This document shows, one piece after another, positions 17,364 through 26,237 of a stretch of DNA of 64,000 bases. The position numbers and the translations under genes are program-made. The stretch is from Bacteroidota bacterium. GTDB taxonomy: Bacteria; Bacteroidota; Bacteroidia; Sphingobacteriales; Sphingobacteriaceae. The notes under the pieces were generated by a model. The model was not told where the DNA came from. It made no database searches and worked only from the letters and a program-made list of their open reading frames with translations. The stretch spans positions 71,032 to 135,031 of the forward strand of contig JAEXHI010000037.1 in assembly GCA_023450085.1 (NCBI GenBank). The letters run 5' to 3'. Every line of letters begins with the position of its first letter. Within the stretch, counting starts at the first letter, position 1.

Positions 17364-17780
17364 ATGAAAAAATCACTTTTATTAGGTGCTTTGGCCATAG
17401 TTGGTCTTGCCCTTAACACAAATGCGCAAACAGTTAAACAAACTGAAATTACTTCGATAAACAATTCATTAAATACCGTTTTAAAGCTTACACCGATTAA
17501 TTTTAGCTATGATAAAGATTGGGCTAGTAAACTAAAATTAAGCACACAAAAACAAAGCGGATTTGCAGTAGAAGAAGTGGCTAAAGTAGCTCCAGAGTTA
17601 GTGGTTAATCAACAAAAAACATACACCGCTGGAAAAAATAGTACTAAAACAGCCACTGTTCCAGTAGTAGATTACGAAACGCTTATTCCACTTTTGGTGG
17701 GTAGCATTAAAGAACAACAGTTGCAGATAGAAGCCCTGAAAAAGGAAATCAGTCAATTGAGAAATGCAAAATCAAAATAA
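17364..17780 (+). CDS. Small exported protein resembling the endosialidase-type (S74) chaperone domain
   Basis: 138 residues. The signal peptide is MKKSLLLGALAIVGLALNTNAQ. The body has the order seen in intramolecular chaperone (peptidase S74) domains of tail-spike-like proteins: LNTVLKLTPINFSYDKDWASKL, then QSGFAVEEVAKVAPELV, then VVDYETLIPLLVGSIKEQQLQIEALKKEI, a C-terminal coiled coil. In the usual family this domain ends a long fibre protein and cleaves itself off after trimerisation. Here it is almost the whole mature protein, so it may be a free domain with a different job. A strong terminator follows. The assignment is by pattern, moderate confidence. Confidence 0.7.
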   Translation: MKKSLLLGALAIVGLALNTNAQTVKQTEITSINNSLNTVLKLTPINFSYDKDWASKLKLSTQKQSGFAVEEVAKVAPELVVNQQKTYTAGKNSTKTATVPVVDYETLIPLLVGSIKEQQLQIEALKKEISQLRNAKSK

Positions 17781-17787
17781 TTACCAA

Positions 17788-17811
17788 CCCCGATTTTAAT
17801 CGGGGTTTTTT
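17788..17811 (+). terminator. Rho-independent terminator after the S74-like gene
   Basis: An 8-bp stem CCCCGATT with AATCGGGG and a TT loop, followed by six T. Confidence 0.85.
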
Positions 17812-17850
17812 ATGTTTATGGTAATTGTTTTTAATTAGTCTAAATAAATA

Positions 17851-17858
17851 TATATTTG
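17851..17858 (+). promoter_or_regulatory. -7 element (TATATTTG) for the outer-membrane receptor gene at 17909
   Basis: Exact match to TAnnTTTG, 50 bases before the ATG, immediately after the preceding terminator. The nearest TTG upstream (17825) is 23 bases away, slightly far for a -33 box. Confidence 0.5.
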
Positions 17859-17908
17859 CCGAGTAAAATATCTTTTTATAGGATAGTAGATTTTTAACGG
17901 TAGATATA

Positions 17909-20356
17909 ATGAAGATGCATAGGAATTTAGACGGAATCAAATTTTTTAGAATAGCTATAAGTGTCACACTTTCCATATTTTTTTGTTCTGTAGTGACAAA
18001 AGCCCAAAGTACTGGGCATATCTCTGGCCAAGTGAAAACGGCCAATAATCAGCCTGTAGAATATGCTTCAGTGGCTTTAAAACATACTGACGAGAAAATT
18101 TATAAGGGCGTACTTACCGATTCACTTGGACGTTTCTCTTTTGCTAAAGTGCCTCATGGGAAATATAAAATTGTAATTTCTAGTATGGGACACCAAAACC
18201 ATATAATTCCCAATTTCGAACTCGATGCGGCCAATGCTCAAATTACTTTTGCTAATATCCAATTAAAAGATGATGCGCAACAGTTAAGTGCGGTAGTGGT
18301 GAGCGGACAGAAAAAGGTGATTGAACAAAGCCTAGATAAGATGACCTTGAATGTCGAGAATAGCATCTTGGCAGAAGGGAATACTGCTTTAGAGTTGTTG
18401 GAGCGTGCTCCAGGAGTGAAAATTGATAGCGATGGTAAAATATCGCTTAAAGGCAGAACCGGAGTAAACGTAATGATGAATGGTAAAATGACTTACCTAA
18501 GTGCTACAGAGTTGGCTACCTTGTTAAAAGCCACTAATTCTTCTTCTATTTCTAAAATAGAAATCATGAACAATCCCTCATCTAAATATGATGCTGCGGG
18601 TAATGCAGGCATTATCAATATTGTGATGAAGAAAAGCTTAGCCGGTGGTTTAAATGGATCCGTAAACTTTAATGGCGGCGCTGGTCGTAATGCCAGATAT
18701 GGCAGTGGTTTCAACCTTAATTATCGCACTTCAAAAATCAATCTCTACGGAAATTATAATTACGCTTATCGTGGTGAAACCGAATATTTGGACTTTATCA
18801 GGCGTTTTTCGGATGTCCAACCTAGCTTATCAAGAACTTCAACCCAACGTACAGAAACCAACGAACCTTTGAACACGCATAACTTCCGAGCTGGCATTGA
18901 TTATGAGATTGATAGTAATAACACCATTGGTTTATTGGTAAATGGTAACCTAGGTAAATACATTCACGATAGCCAAACCAGTAATTTGATGCGAAATCAG
19001 CAAGGAGCTTTATTGAGCGACATGCTCACCAAAAACTATGATAGGCAAAGCTGGCAGAGTCTCACTTATAACCTCAATTATCAACATCGCTTTGCGAAAA
19101 AAGGAAGGGAGCTTTCGGCTGATTTAGATTTTGCACCGAACCGTTTTAGTTCAAACTTAAATTTAGATACCTATACGAAACCCAATAGTACTTTACCTGA
19201 CGGAGATATGGCCAGAAGGATTGGAACCGTACCAGCCAAAACAGATGTTTATGTAGCCAAGGCAGATTATACGGATGTAATTAATGATGCGATTAAATGG
19301 GAGGCAGGAGCTAAAAGTTCTTTTATTCAGGCGGATAATAACTTGGTATATCATCAGTTTTTAAATGGAAATTGGGAGTACGATGCGACCTCGAGCAATC
19401 ATTTTAAATACAAGGAGCAAATTCACGCTGGTTATTTGAACGTGATGGCTAGTTTGGGTAAAACCTCTTTACAAGCTGGACTTCGCGGCGAGTATACCAA
19501 TACCAAAGGCAATCAAATTACGACCAAACAGGTATTCACTAGAGATTATTTTCAATTGTTTCCTAGTGTAGCGTTGGGACAGGAGTTAAATGCGAATAAC
19601 CAACTACAGCTTTCTTACAGTCGCAGGATTGAAAGACCAAATTATGGTGCATTAAATCCATTCCGAATGTTTAGAGATCCGTCTTTGTATTACGAAGGAA
19701 ACCCGTATTTAAAACCAGAATTGACGCAAAATGTGGTGTTAGGTCATGTATATAAAAATAAATTTACCACCTCTATAAATTATAGCCGTACCACGGATGT
19801 GATTACTTGGGTAACAGGGCAGAACGATGTAACTAATACGACCTTCGAACAACCCAAAAATCTTCCAAGATTGATCAATTATGGTGTTAGTTTCACTGCA
19901 CAAATAGACTATTTCAAATGGTGGTCGGGAACCAGTTTTGCCAATGTATTTCGCAACGAATACGATTTAGAAGATGGAAAGAATAAGCAGACAAGCTTTA
20001 GTGCAAATACTCAAAACTCCTTTAAGATTGTGAAGGGTTTTGGGGCAGAGCTGAATGGTTTCTATAACTCCAAATCCGTTTACGGGATCATTACTGAACG
20101 GTCTTATTGGGCAATTTCAGCTGCTTTCCAAAAAAGTGTGTTGAATGATAAGGGAAGTATTAAGTTGGCTATCAATGATATTTTTCAGACCAATAATTTC
20201 CAAAACGATACCCGTTACCAGAATATCAATATGTATAGTAGGATATGGATTGATAGCCGAAGAGCCATTCTTTCATTTACCTACCGATTTGGAAAACAAT
20301 TTGAAAACCGAGAACGTAAAACAGGAAGTGAAGATATTCAGAATAGGATAAAATAG
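17909..20356 (+). CDS. Outer-membrane beta-barrel protein of TonB-receptor type (CarboxypepD_reg plus OMP_b-brl_3-like)
   Basis: 815 residues; the ATG at 17915 is an alternative start. Signal peptide to about residue 32 (FFCSVVTKAQ). CarboxypepD_reg-like domain at about 35-115 (GHISGQVKTANNQPVEYASVAL). Plug-like segment at about 125-225 (LSAVVVSGQKKVIEQSLDKMTLNVEN, then LELLERAPGVKIDSDGKISLKG). The barrel follows, with LSYSRRIERPNYGALNPFR, a signature of the outer-membrane beta-barrel subfamily of TonB-dependent receptors. Unlike SusC it has no SusD partner here. The substrate is unknown. The gene stands alone between a terminator and a repeat-filled spacer. Confidence 0.92.
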   Translation: MKMHRNLDGIKFFRIAISVTLSIFFCSVVTKAQSTGHISGQVKTANNQPVEYASVALKHTDEKIYKGVLTDSLGRFSFAKVPHGKYKIVISSMGHQNHIIPNFELDAANAQITFANIQLKDDAQQLSAVVVSGQKKVIEQSLDKMTLNVENSILAEGNTALELLERAPGVKIDSDGKISLKGRTGVNVMMNGKMTYLSATELATLLKATNSSSISKIEIMNNPSSKYDAAGNAGIINIVMKKSLAGGLNGSVNFNGGAGRNARYGSGFNLNYRTSKINLYGNYNYAYRGETEYLDFIRRFSDVQPSLSRTSTQRTETNEPLNTHNFRAGIDYEIDSNNTIGLLVNGNLGKYIHDSQTSNLMRNQQGALLSDMLTKNYDRQSWQSLTYNLNYQHRFAKKGRELSADLDFAPNRFSSNLNLDTYTKPNSTLPDGDMARRIGTVPAKTDVYVAKADYTDVINDAIKWEAGAKSSFIQADNNLVYHQFLNGNWEYDATSSNHFKYKEQIHAGYLNVMASLGKTSLQAGLRGEYTNTKGNQITTKQVFTRDYFQLFPSVALGQELNANNQLQLSYSRRIERPNYGALNPFRMFRDPSLYYEGNPYLKPELTQNVVLGHVYKNKFTTSINYSRTTDVITWVTGQNDVTNTTFEQPKNLPRLINYGVSFTAQIDYFKWWSGTSFANVFRNEYDLEDGKNKQTSFSANTQNSFKIVKGFGAELNGFYNSKSVYGIITERSYWAISAAFQKSVLNDKGSIKLAINDIFQTNNFQNDTRYQNINMYSRIWIDSRRAILSFTYRFGKQFENRERKTGSEDIQNRIK

Positions 20357-20370
20357 TTGTAACCTACCCC

Positions 20371-20446
20371 CGTCATTTCGACCTTAGGGAGAAATCTAAC
20401 GTATAGTTTATAGGGTGCTAGATTTCTCTCTGCGTTCGAAATGACG
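20371..20446. repeat. Palindromic intergenic repeat pair (CGTCATTTCGA / TCGAAATGACG)
   Basis: The left arm CGTCATTTCGACCTTAGGGA, then GAAATCTA, is answered by TAGATTTCTC...GTTCGAAATGACG. The spacer 20357-20711 has no gene; it holds this element and the related one at 20594-20694, plus half-elements with GTCA..TTGAAC between. Confidence 0.7.
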
Positions 20447-20593
20447 GTGTGATTTACGTTCCGTCACTTTGAACTTCTTTCACTGATGATATTAGTACTG
20501 ACCTCTAACTTTCTTGGGCCTTCGCAATAATTCTCCGTTCAGTCAATATCGGCCTTGGTTAAGCTTGTTCCGTCAATTCGAATAGCCCGTCGT

Positions 20594-20694
20594 CGTCATT
20601 TCGACTGGAGTGCAGTCCCGAACTTTCGGGAGAGAAATCTTTGGATATGCTATAAGAAGAGTTCAAAGATTTCTCCGCTACGGTCGAAATGACG
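20594..20694. repeat. Second palindromic repeat of the same family
   Basis: CGTCATTTCGACTGGAGTGC, with an internal small hairpin (CCCGAACTTTCGGG), leads to AGAGAAATCTTTG. The inverted arm CAAAGATTTCTC...GGTCGAAATGACG closes it. Same family as 20371-20446 and 29443-29536. Confidence 0.7.
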
Positions 20695-20711
20695 GTAGGG
20701 GGGTATTATTC

Positions 20712-21449
20712 TTACCAACCAAACTCACTTAAAGCCTTTTGGTAATTATCCTTATCAAAACTATAAAGAATGGGTGCCTTATGTGCACCGCCTTTTCGTT
20801 CTTTATCCAGTCTTTTTAAAATATTGTAACGCATAATTCTGCGGTAAAAGTTGCCTCTATTTAGCTTGTAGCCTAATATCGCTTCGTATAAATTTTGAAG
20901 CTCAGGCATGGTAAATTCCTCTGGAAGCAAATTGTATCCAATTGGCTTATACCTGATCTGTTCCCTTAACGTAGCCAAAGCATTTTCAATAATGTTCTTG
21001 TGGTCCATTACCATTTCTGGAAGCTCGTCAATGGGCATCCATTTGCAATCTTCTGAAGAAGCATCAACTACAGGCGTTACACTTTTATGATCTACCAACG
21101 CATAATAACCAATGGTTACAAATCGCTGTTTATGCCATAGATCATCATCGTACTCCTTAAAATATCCTTCAGAACGGTTAAGGTTTCCAAACACATTAAA
21201 AGTATTCAAGAAAATCTTGTCCGCACCACTTCGCTCTTTTAAAATTCTCTTTGCAGCGTCATCAAGAGCTTCTTCTTTCAATACGTAACCGCCAGGAAGT
21301 ATCCAGTTGTTGGCATTGTCCTTTAACTTCAGCAAAAGCACGTTCAATCGTTTTTGGTCGAAGCCAAAAACCACGCAATCGATCGATAAATGCGGTAATG
21401 CTGTTTTCCAATGTCTCTTACTCGACTCAATTACTTCTTTTATCTGCAT
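20712..21449 (-). CDS. Nudix-domain transcriptional regulator (NrtR/AraR-like, with C-terminal winged helix)
   Basis: 245 residues. N-terminal Nudix fold (about 20-145). The Nudix box region is at 53-75 (GGYVLKEEALDDAAKRILKE), but the catalytic REUxEE core reads RILKER, so two acidic positions are lost and hydrolase activity is doubtful. The C-terminal region (about 170-240, LPEEFTMPELQNLYEAILGY, then NRGNFYRRIMRYNIL) is the winged-helix part of NrtR-type repressors, where a sugar or ADP-ribose effector replaces catalysis. It is divergent from the receptor/GH3/MFS genes, with two palindromes in the shared promoter. A role as local regulator of sugar use is inferred from position and family. 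Confidence 0.87.
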   Translation of the reverse strand: MQIKEVIESSKRHWKTALPHLSIDCVVFGFDQKRLNVLLLKLKDNANNWILPGGYVLKEEALDDAAKRILKERSGADKIFLNTFNVFGNLNRSEGYFKEYDDDLWHKQRFVTIGYYALVDHKSVTPVVDASSEDCKWMPIDELPEMVMDHKNIIENALATLREQIRYKPIGYNLLPEEFTMPELQNLYEAILGYKLNRGNFYRRIMRYNILKRLDKERKGGAHKAPILYSFDKDNYQKALSEFGW

Positions 21450-21478
21450 CCTGTCAATGTAATATTTTTTAGTGATTT

Positions 21479-21497
21479 AAAGCAAATTATTTGCTTT
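21479..21497. promoter_or_regulatory. 19-bp perfect palindrome in the Nudix-regulator/receptor promoter region (candidate operator 1)
   Basis: AAAGCAAAT, one central base, then ATTTGCTTT, 30 bases upstream of the Nudix regulator ATG. It shares the TTGCTT/AAGCAA core with the palindrome at 21518-21538. Confidence 0.5.
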
Positions 21498-21517
21498 TCT
21501 AAAACAAACCAACTATC

Positions 21518-21538
21518 ATTGCTTCATAATGAAGCAAT
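21518..21538. promoter_or_regulatory. 21-bp perfect palindrome (candidate operator 2)
   Basis: ATTGCTTCAT, one central base, then ATGAAGCAAT. It is about 90 bases before the receptor gene and 69 bases before the Nudix gene, the place expected for a shared operator of a divergent regulator. Confidence 0.55.
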
Positions 21539-21628
21539 AAGAATTTCAGTCGACTAACCAAATACGCCGATTCCCATTCCATTCCTTACTTCATAAATTT
21601 TAAGAAAACACCAAATCATTAAATTGTG

Positions 21629-23878
21629 ATGAACACATTAAAGAAAATCCTACTATCGCTGTTAGCGATGTACTGTGTGCCCGCATTTGCACAAAACGTT
21701 CTCAAGAAAGATTCCATTACTGTAAAGAAAATAGTAGAGAAGAAAGAGGAAGAGAACAGGAATGTGATGTTAAATGCTGCCAACAATAGTGGGCCTAGGG
21801 AAGTAAATGTTGGTTTGCCAAGCAGTGTAGGGGGTACCACCATTCTAGAGAATGACCTGCCTGTAGTTTATTATTTTTGGCCAGAGCTGCCTAACAGAAC
21901 TTGGAGAAGCAGTGTAAGTTTAAGTAAAACGGGACTGCTGGGTTTAAAAGAAACCAGTATCACCACTGCCGATTTTGGTTTTGCCGTAAATTCTTACACC
22001 AAGTTGGGTACGGAGAAAACGGAAATTACAGGAAACCTAGCGGGTAGCCACTTCGGTTGGTTGAAAGGAGACCTGAATGTTTCTGGTCCACTTTCCAAAG
22101 ATAAATCATGGAGCTACTCTGCGGGGATTTTCCAAAATTACGATCCACAATCTTTTGATGTTGGCTTTACCGACTATTCGGATAAAACGCAAATCTACAG
22201 AGCTGGAATTACCAAGAGATTCAAAAATGGTAAAGGTGAAATCAGTATCCTTTACAAGTACGCCAAATCTTTGGTTTTAACCAACTATGCTGCTTTTAGA
22301 TACCAAGAAGGAGGAAGTATTAGTGAGTTGGATAATTTTAGAGTAGGTAGAGATTCTTATATCCTTCGTGAAGGAAAAGTAAGGGTTTTAAATGCGCTAA
22401 ATGGTGAGTATTACAACCTTGATATGGGCAATGATTTGAATACCAAATCGCACAATATCGATATATTGGGGAACTATCAATTAGGTAATGACTGGAAGTT
22501 TAAATACACTTTGCGTTTCCACAAAAGTTTTAACACTACACAGTTAATTGTACCAACTTCGTCTAAAGTAGCCTCGGCTACCGATGGTTTTACCTACATG
22601 GATGGAACGCCTTATTTGGGTACCGTTCAATCGGTTTTAGCTTTTACTTCGCCAGATACAGAGCTGAACAGCTTTCAATCGAGATTTGAAGTGTTGAAAA
22701 ACAAGAATAATCACAAGTGGAGATTTGGTTTAACGGAAGCTTATTTTGACGAAGGCCAGTTTGCCTTTAACCAAACTTTCTACTACCAAGAAGTGGCTGC
22801 GCAACCACGACAGTTGACCAACTACAATGCCCTTACTTCATCATTTGCCAAAACAGATCAATATGGTTATTACAATTACAACGTAGGTGCCAACTATCAC
22901 AGCGGGATAGAAAATAAAATTACCGCTTATGCTACCGACGATTGGCAAGTGAACGATAAGTTCAAATTAAGCTATGGTCTGAACTTCCGTTACCACAAAA
23001 TGAAAGGAAACTACTCCTTAGATCCTCGTGGTGTAGGCTATACCATTGTAGGGAAAACCTTAACGCCATTTGATCATAACTGGTTCCATATTGGAGCTTC
23101 TGTAAATGCAGTTTATAACTTGGGTAAAAACTTTGGCGTAATTGCTGATTTGATTTATACCGAGAAGAACGGAAACTTGGAGGATTATTCGGCGGCTTAT
23201 ACCCCAAACTTTGCAAAAACAAAAAGTCCTTACGCCAGTGCCGGAGTGTTCTTCAACCATCCTAAAATCAGTATCGTTTCGGCTTTAACTTATTTGACCA
23301 GGAACAACTATCAGACTCGTTTAAACTTGGTTAACCCATCAAATGTTACACAAAACCAATTGACACCAGTTTTCTACGATATCCAAACCAAAGGATGGAC
23401 TACGGATATTGTGGCTAAACCAGTAAGAAATTTCAGCTTGCATTACTTGCTGACCATTCAAGATCCAGTGTACAAAAACTACAACTTTAGTGCGTTTGGA
23501 AACAACTATAGCTACAATGGAAAAAGTGTATTGCAAATCTCTAAAGTGTTAATGGAAATTGATCCTAGCTATACTACTACCAATCAAAAATTTAGAGCTT
23601 GGGCTAGCTTACGTTATTTCAGTAAGCAGTATGCCAACTTAACCAATGCCTTGTTCTTTAAAGGATGGTGGGAAACTTTTGCAGGTGTAAACTATCAGTT
23701 CAATAAGTCTGTTGGAGGTGGTTTAACGGTAGTAAATCCTTTGAACCAACGTGGAGCTAAAGGTACTATTAACGGTACTGAGTTGGCTACTGATGCAAGT
23801 CCTTATTACGGACAATTATTAACCAGTTCATACATCAGACCTTTTACGGTAGAGGCTTCTGTGAATTTCAAATTTTAA
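21629..23878 (+). CDS. TonB-dependent receptor-like outer-membrane barrel in a sugar locus
   Basis: 749 residues from the ATG at 21629; the preceding in-frame codon is GTG. Signal peptide MNTLKKILLSLLAMYCVPAFAQ. There is no CarboxypepD_reg domain. A short plug-like region (about 55-130, VNVGLPSSVGGTTILENDLP) leads into a large barrel ending in Phe after FTVEASVNFKF, as outer-membrane barrels do. It is the first gene of a receptor, GH3 glycosidase (13-base gap) and sugar MFS set, so it probably takes up a beta-linked oligosaccharide. No SusD is present. The family call is firm, the substrate is inferred from neighbours. Confidence 0.85.
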   Translation: MNTLKKILLSLLAMYCVPAFAQNVLKKDSITVKKIVEKKEEENRNVMLNAANNSGPREVNVGLPSSVGGTTILENDLPVVYYFWPELPNRTWRSSVSLSKTGLLGLKETSITTADFGFAVNSYTKLGTEKTEITGNLAGSHFGWLKGDLNVSGPLSKDKSWSYSAGIFQNYDPQSFDVGFTDYSDKTQIYRAGITKRFKNGKGEISILYKYAKSLVLTNYAAFRYQEGGSISELDNFRVGRDSYILREGKVRVLNALNGEYYNLDMGNDLNTKSHNIDILGNYQLGNDWKFKYTLRFHKSFNTTQLIVPTSSKVASATDGFTYMDGTPYLGTVQSVLAFTSPDTELNSFQSRFEVLKNKNNHKWRFGLTEAYFDEGQFAFNQTFYYQEVAAQPRQLTNYNALTSSFAKTDQYGYYNYNVGANYHSGIENKITAYATDDWQVNDKFKLSYGLNFRYHKMKGNYSLDPRGVGYTIVGKTLTPFDHNWFHIGASVNAVYNLGKNFGVIADLIYTEKNGNLEDYSAAYTPNFAKTKSPYASAGVFFNHPKISIVSALTYLTRNNYQTRLNLVNPSNVTQNQLTPVFYDIQTKGWTTDIVAKPVRNFSLHYLLTIQDPVYKNYNFSAFGNNYSYNGKSVLQISKVLMEIDPSYTTTNQKFRAWASLRYFSKQYANLTNALFFKGWWETFAGVNYQFNKSVGGGLTVVNPLNQRGAKGTINGTELATDASPYYGQLLTSSYIRPFTVEASVNFKF

Positions 23879-23891
23879 GTAATAACTTGTT

Positions 23892-26189
23892 ATGAATAAA
23901 AGATATAGATATTTTGCTTTGGCTGCATTTTTAATGACAGCACAAGGTTTAAGTGCTCAGCAGAACTATTCATTAGTTGAAAACAAAAAGGGAGCTACCC
24001 TAGGTTACTCTCCACAATCAGGAGTAAAGATTTTAACCGTTGGCGGATTGAAATTTAAAGATCTTAACAAAAACGGAAAGCTAGACAAGTACGAAGATTG
24101 GAGATTAAGCGCCGAAGAAAGAGCGAAAGATTTGGTGAAACAAATGTCGGTAGAGCAAATTGCAGGTTTGATGCTGTACAGTATTCACCAATCAATTCCT
24201 GGGGCAGAAACGGGAATTAGGGCTGGAATGTACAATGGTAAAACTTTTGCAAAAAGTGGTGCAAAAGCTTACGATTTAACCGATCAGCAAAAAGCCTTTT
24301 TAAAAAATGATAACCTACGCCATGTGTTGATCACCACAGTTTCATCTCCTAAAGATGCGGCACTATGGAACAACAATGCACAGGCTTTTGTAGAAGGATT
24401 GGGTTTGGGTATTCCTGCAAACAACAGTACCGACCCACGACACACAGCTAAAGCAACTACCGAATTTAATGAAGGTGCTGGCGGTCAAATTTCGTTATGG
24501 CCTGATGGTTTGGCCATGGCAGCAACTTTTGATCCTAATATTGTACAACAGTTTGGTGAAATTGCAGCTAAAGAATATAGAGCTTTAGGTATTGCCACAG
24601 CGCTATCTCCACAAATTGATTTGGGTACAGAACCGCGTTGGTATCGTATCAACATGACTTTTGGCGAAAGCAGCAAGTTAACTACAGATATGGCAAGAGC
24701 TTATATCGACGGTTTCCAAACTTCAACAGGTAAAGATGAAATTAAAAACGGTTGGGGTTATGGCAGTGTAAATGCAATGGTGAAACACTGGCCAAGTGGT
24801 GGACCGGAAGAAGGTGGTCGCGATGGGCACTGGGCCATGGGTAAATTCGCGGTTTATCCAGGAAATAATTTCCAAGAGCATGTGAATCCATTTGTAAACG
24901 GAGCTTTCAAATTGAAAGGTAAAACGGGTGCTGCTTCGGCGGTAATGCCTTACTATACTATTTCTCATGGTAAGGATACAGTGGCCAACGGATTTAGTAA
25001 ATACATCATTACCGATTTATTGAGAGAGAAATATAAATATGATGGTGTAGTTTGTACGGATTGGTTAATTACTGGCGATGAAGGTAAAACACCTGGTGAT
25101 TTTGCCGGTAAGCCTTGGGGTACTGAGAAATTATCGATTGCCGAAAGACACTATCAAGTTTTATTAGCTGGTGTAGATCAGTTTGGCGGAAATAACGTCA
25201 TTGCTCCAGTACTAGAAGCCTATCAAATGGGAGTGAAGCAATTCGGAGAAAAAGCATTCAGAGCACGTTTTGAAGCGTCTGGTATCCGTTTGTTAAATAA
25301 TATTTTTCGAGTAGGCTTATTCGAAAACCCTTACTTGAACGCGGATGAAAGTCAAGCAACGGTTGGTCAGCCAGCATTTATGAAAGCGGGTTACGAAGCA
25401 CAAGTGAAGTCGGTGGTATTATTGAAAAACCATCAGTCGGTGCTCCCTGTTCAGGTAAAGAAAACAGTATATGTGCCTAAAATTTATACGCCGGCAGCTA
25501 AAGATTGGTGGGGTAACTATCAACAAGCAAAATTTGAATATCCTATAGATACCAACGTGCTTAAAAAATATTATAACCTTACTGTTGATCCTGCAAAGGC
25601 AGATTTTGCGATTGTTTTTGTAAGTAGTCCGCAAAGTGCAGATGGGGGTTATAGTGCTGCCGATCGTAAACAAGGAAACAATGGCTATGTACCTATCAGC
25701 TTGCAATATGGTGCTTATACCGCAGTAGATGCGAGAGAAAAAAGCATTGCAGCGGGTGATCCGGTAGTAGATCCAACAATCAAAGATCGTTCATTCAAAA
25801 ACAAGTCGACGGTAGCTAGTAATACGATGGATTTGCAAACTATTTTGGATACGAAAGAAATGATGAAGGGCAAACCTGTAATTGTATCGGTTTCTGCTAG
25901 TAAGCCAATGATTTTTAATGAATTTGAAGCTGTTGCTGATGGAATTGTACTAAACTTTGGTGTTTCTTCTCAAGCAGTTTTAGATATCATTTCTGGTAAA
26001 GCAGAACCTTCCGGATTATTGCCCGTACAAATGCCTGCTAACATGAAAACCGTAGAACTGCAAAAAGAAGATGTACCATTTGATATGGAATGTCACAAAG
26101 ATGCGGATGGTAATGTTTACGATTTTGGCTTTGGCTTAAATTGGAAAGGCGTCATTAAAGATGCAAGATTAGAACGTTATAAAAAATAG
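23892..26189 (+). CDS. Glycoside hydrolase family 3 beta-glucosidase-like enzyme
   Basis: 765 residues with a signal peptide (to about 22, GLSAQ). A Ca-loop-like DLNKNGKLDKYED at 57-69 precedes the GH3 N-terminal domain (LSAEERAKDLVKQMSVEQIAGLM). KHW at 298-300 is the conserved substrate-binding motif, and YDGVVCTDW places the nucleophile at Asp390. The C-terminal GH3 domain starts near 500 (SVVLLKNHQSVLPV). GH3 enzymes release glucose or related sugars from beta-glucosides, here in the periplasm. Gene order with a receptor before and a sugar permease after gives a complete import-cleave-import path. The exact linkage is not readable. Confidence 0.93.
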   Translation: MNKRYRYFALAAFLMTAQGLSAQQNYSLVENKKGATLGYSPQSGVKILTVGGLKFKDLNKNGKLDKYEDWRLSAEERAKDLVKQMSVEQIAGLMLYSIHQSIPGAETGIRAGMYNGKTFAKSGAKAYDLTDQQKAFLKNDNLRHVLITTVSSPKDAALWNNNAQAFVEGLGLGIPANNSTDPRHTAKATTEFNEGAGGQISLWPDGLAMAATFDPNIVQQFGEIAAKEYRALGIATALSPQIDLGTEPRWYRINMTFGESSKLTTDMARAYIDGFQTSTGKDEIKNGWGYGSVNAMVKHWPSGGPEEGGRDGHWAMGKFAVYPGNNFQEHVNPFVNGAFKLKGKTGAASAVMPYYTISHGKDTVANGFSKYIITDLLREKYKYDGVVCTDWLITGDEGKTPGDFAGKPWGTEKLSIAERHYQVLLAGVDQFGGNNVIAPVLEAYQMGVKQFGEKAFRARFEASGIRLLNNIFRVGLFENPYLNADESQATVGQPAFMKAGYEAQVKSVVLLKNHQSVLPVQVKKTVYVPKIYTPAAKDWWGNYQQAKFEYPIDTNVLKKYYNLTVDPAKADFAIVFVSSPQSADGGYSAADRKQGNNGYVPISLQYGAYTAVDAREKSIAAGDPVVDPTIKDRSFKNKSTVASNTMDLQTILDTKEMMKGKPVIVSVSASKPMIFNEFEAVADGIVLNFGVSSQAVLDIISGKAEPSGLLPVQMPANMKTVELQKEDVPFDMECHKDADGNVYDFGFGLNWKGVIKDARLERYKK

Positions 26190-26198
26190 AAATTTAAG

Positions 26199-26222
26199 GG
26201 CTCTCGAAAGGGAGCCTTTTTT
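26199..26222 (+). terminator. Hairpin with T-run between the GH3 gene and the MFS gene
   Basis: A 7-bp stem GGCTCTC with GGGAGCC (one G-T pair), a GAAA loop and six T. It starts 10 bases after the GH3 stop and 39 bases before the MFS start, so it would attenuate rather than isolate the permease gene. Confidence 0.7.
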
Positions 26223-26237
26223 ATATAGATCAGAAAG

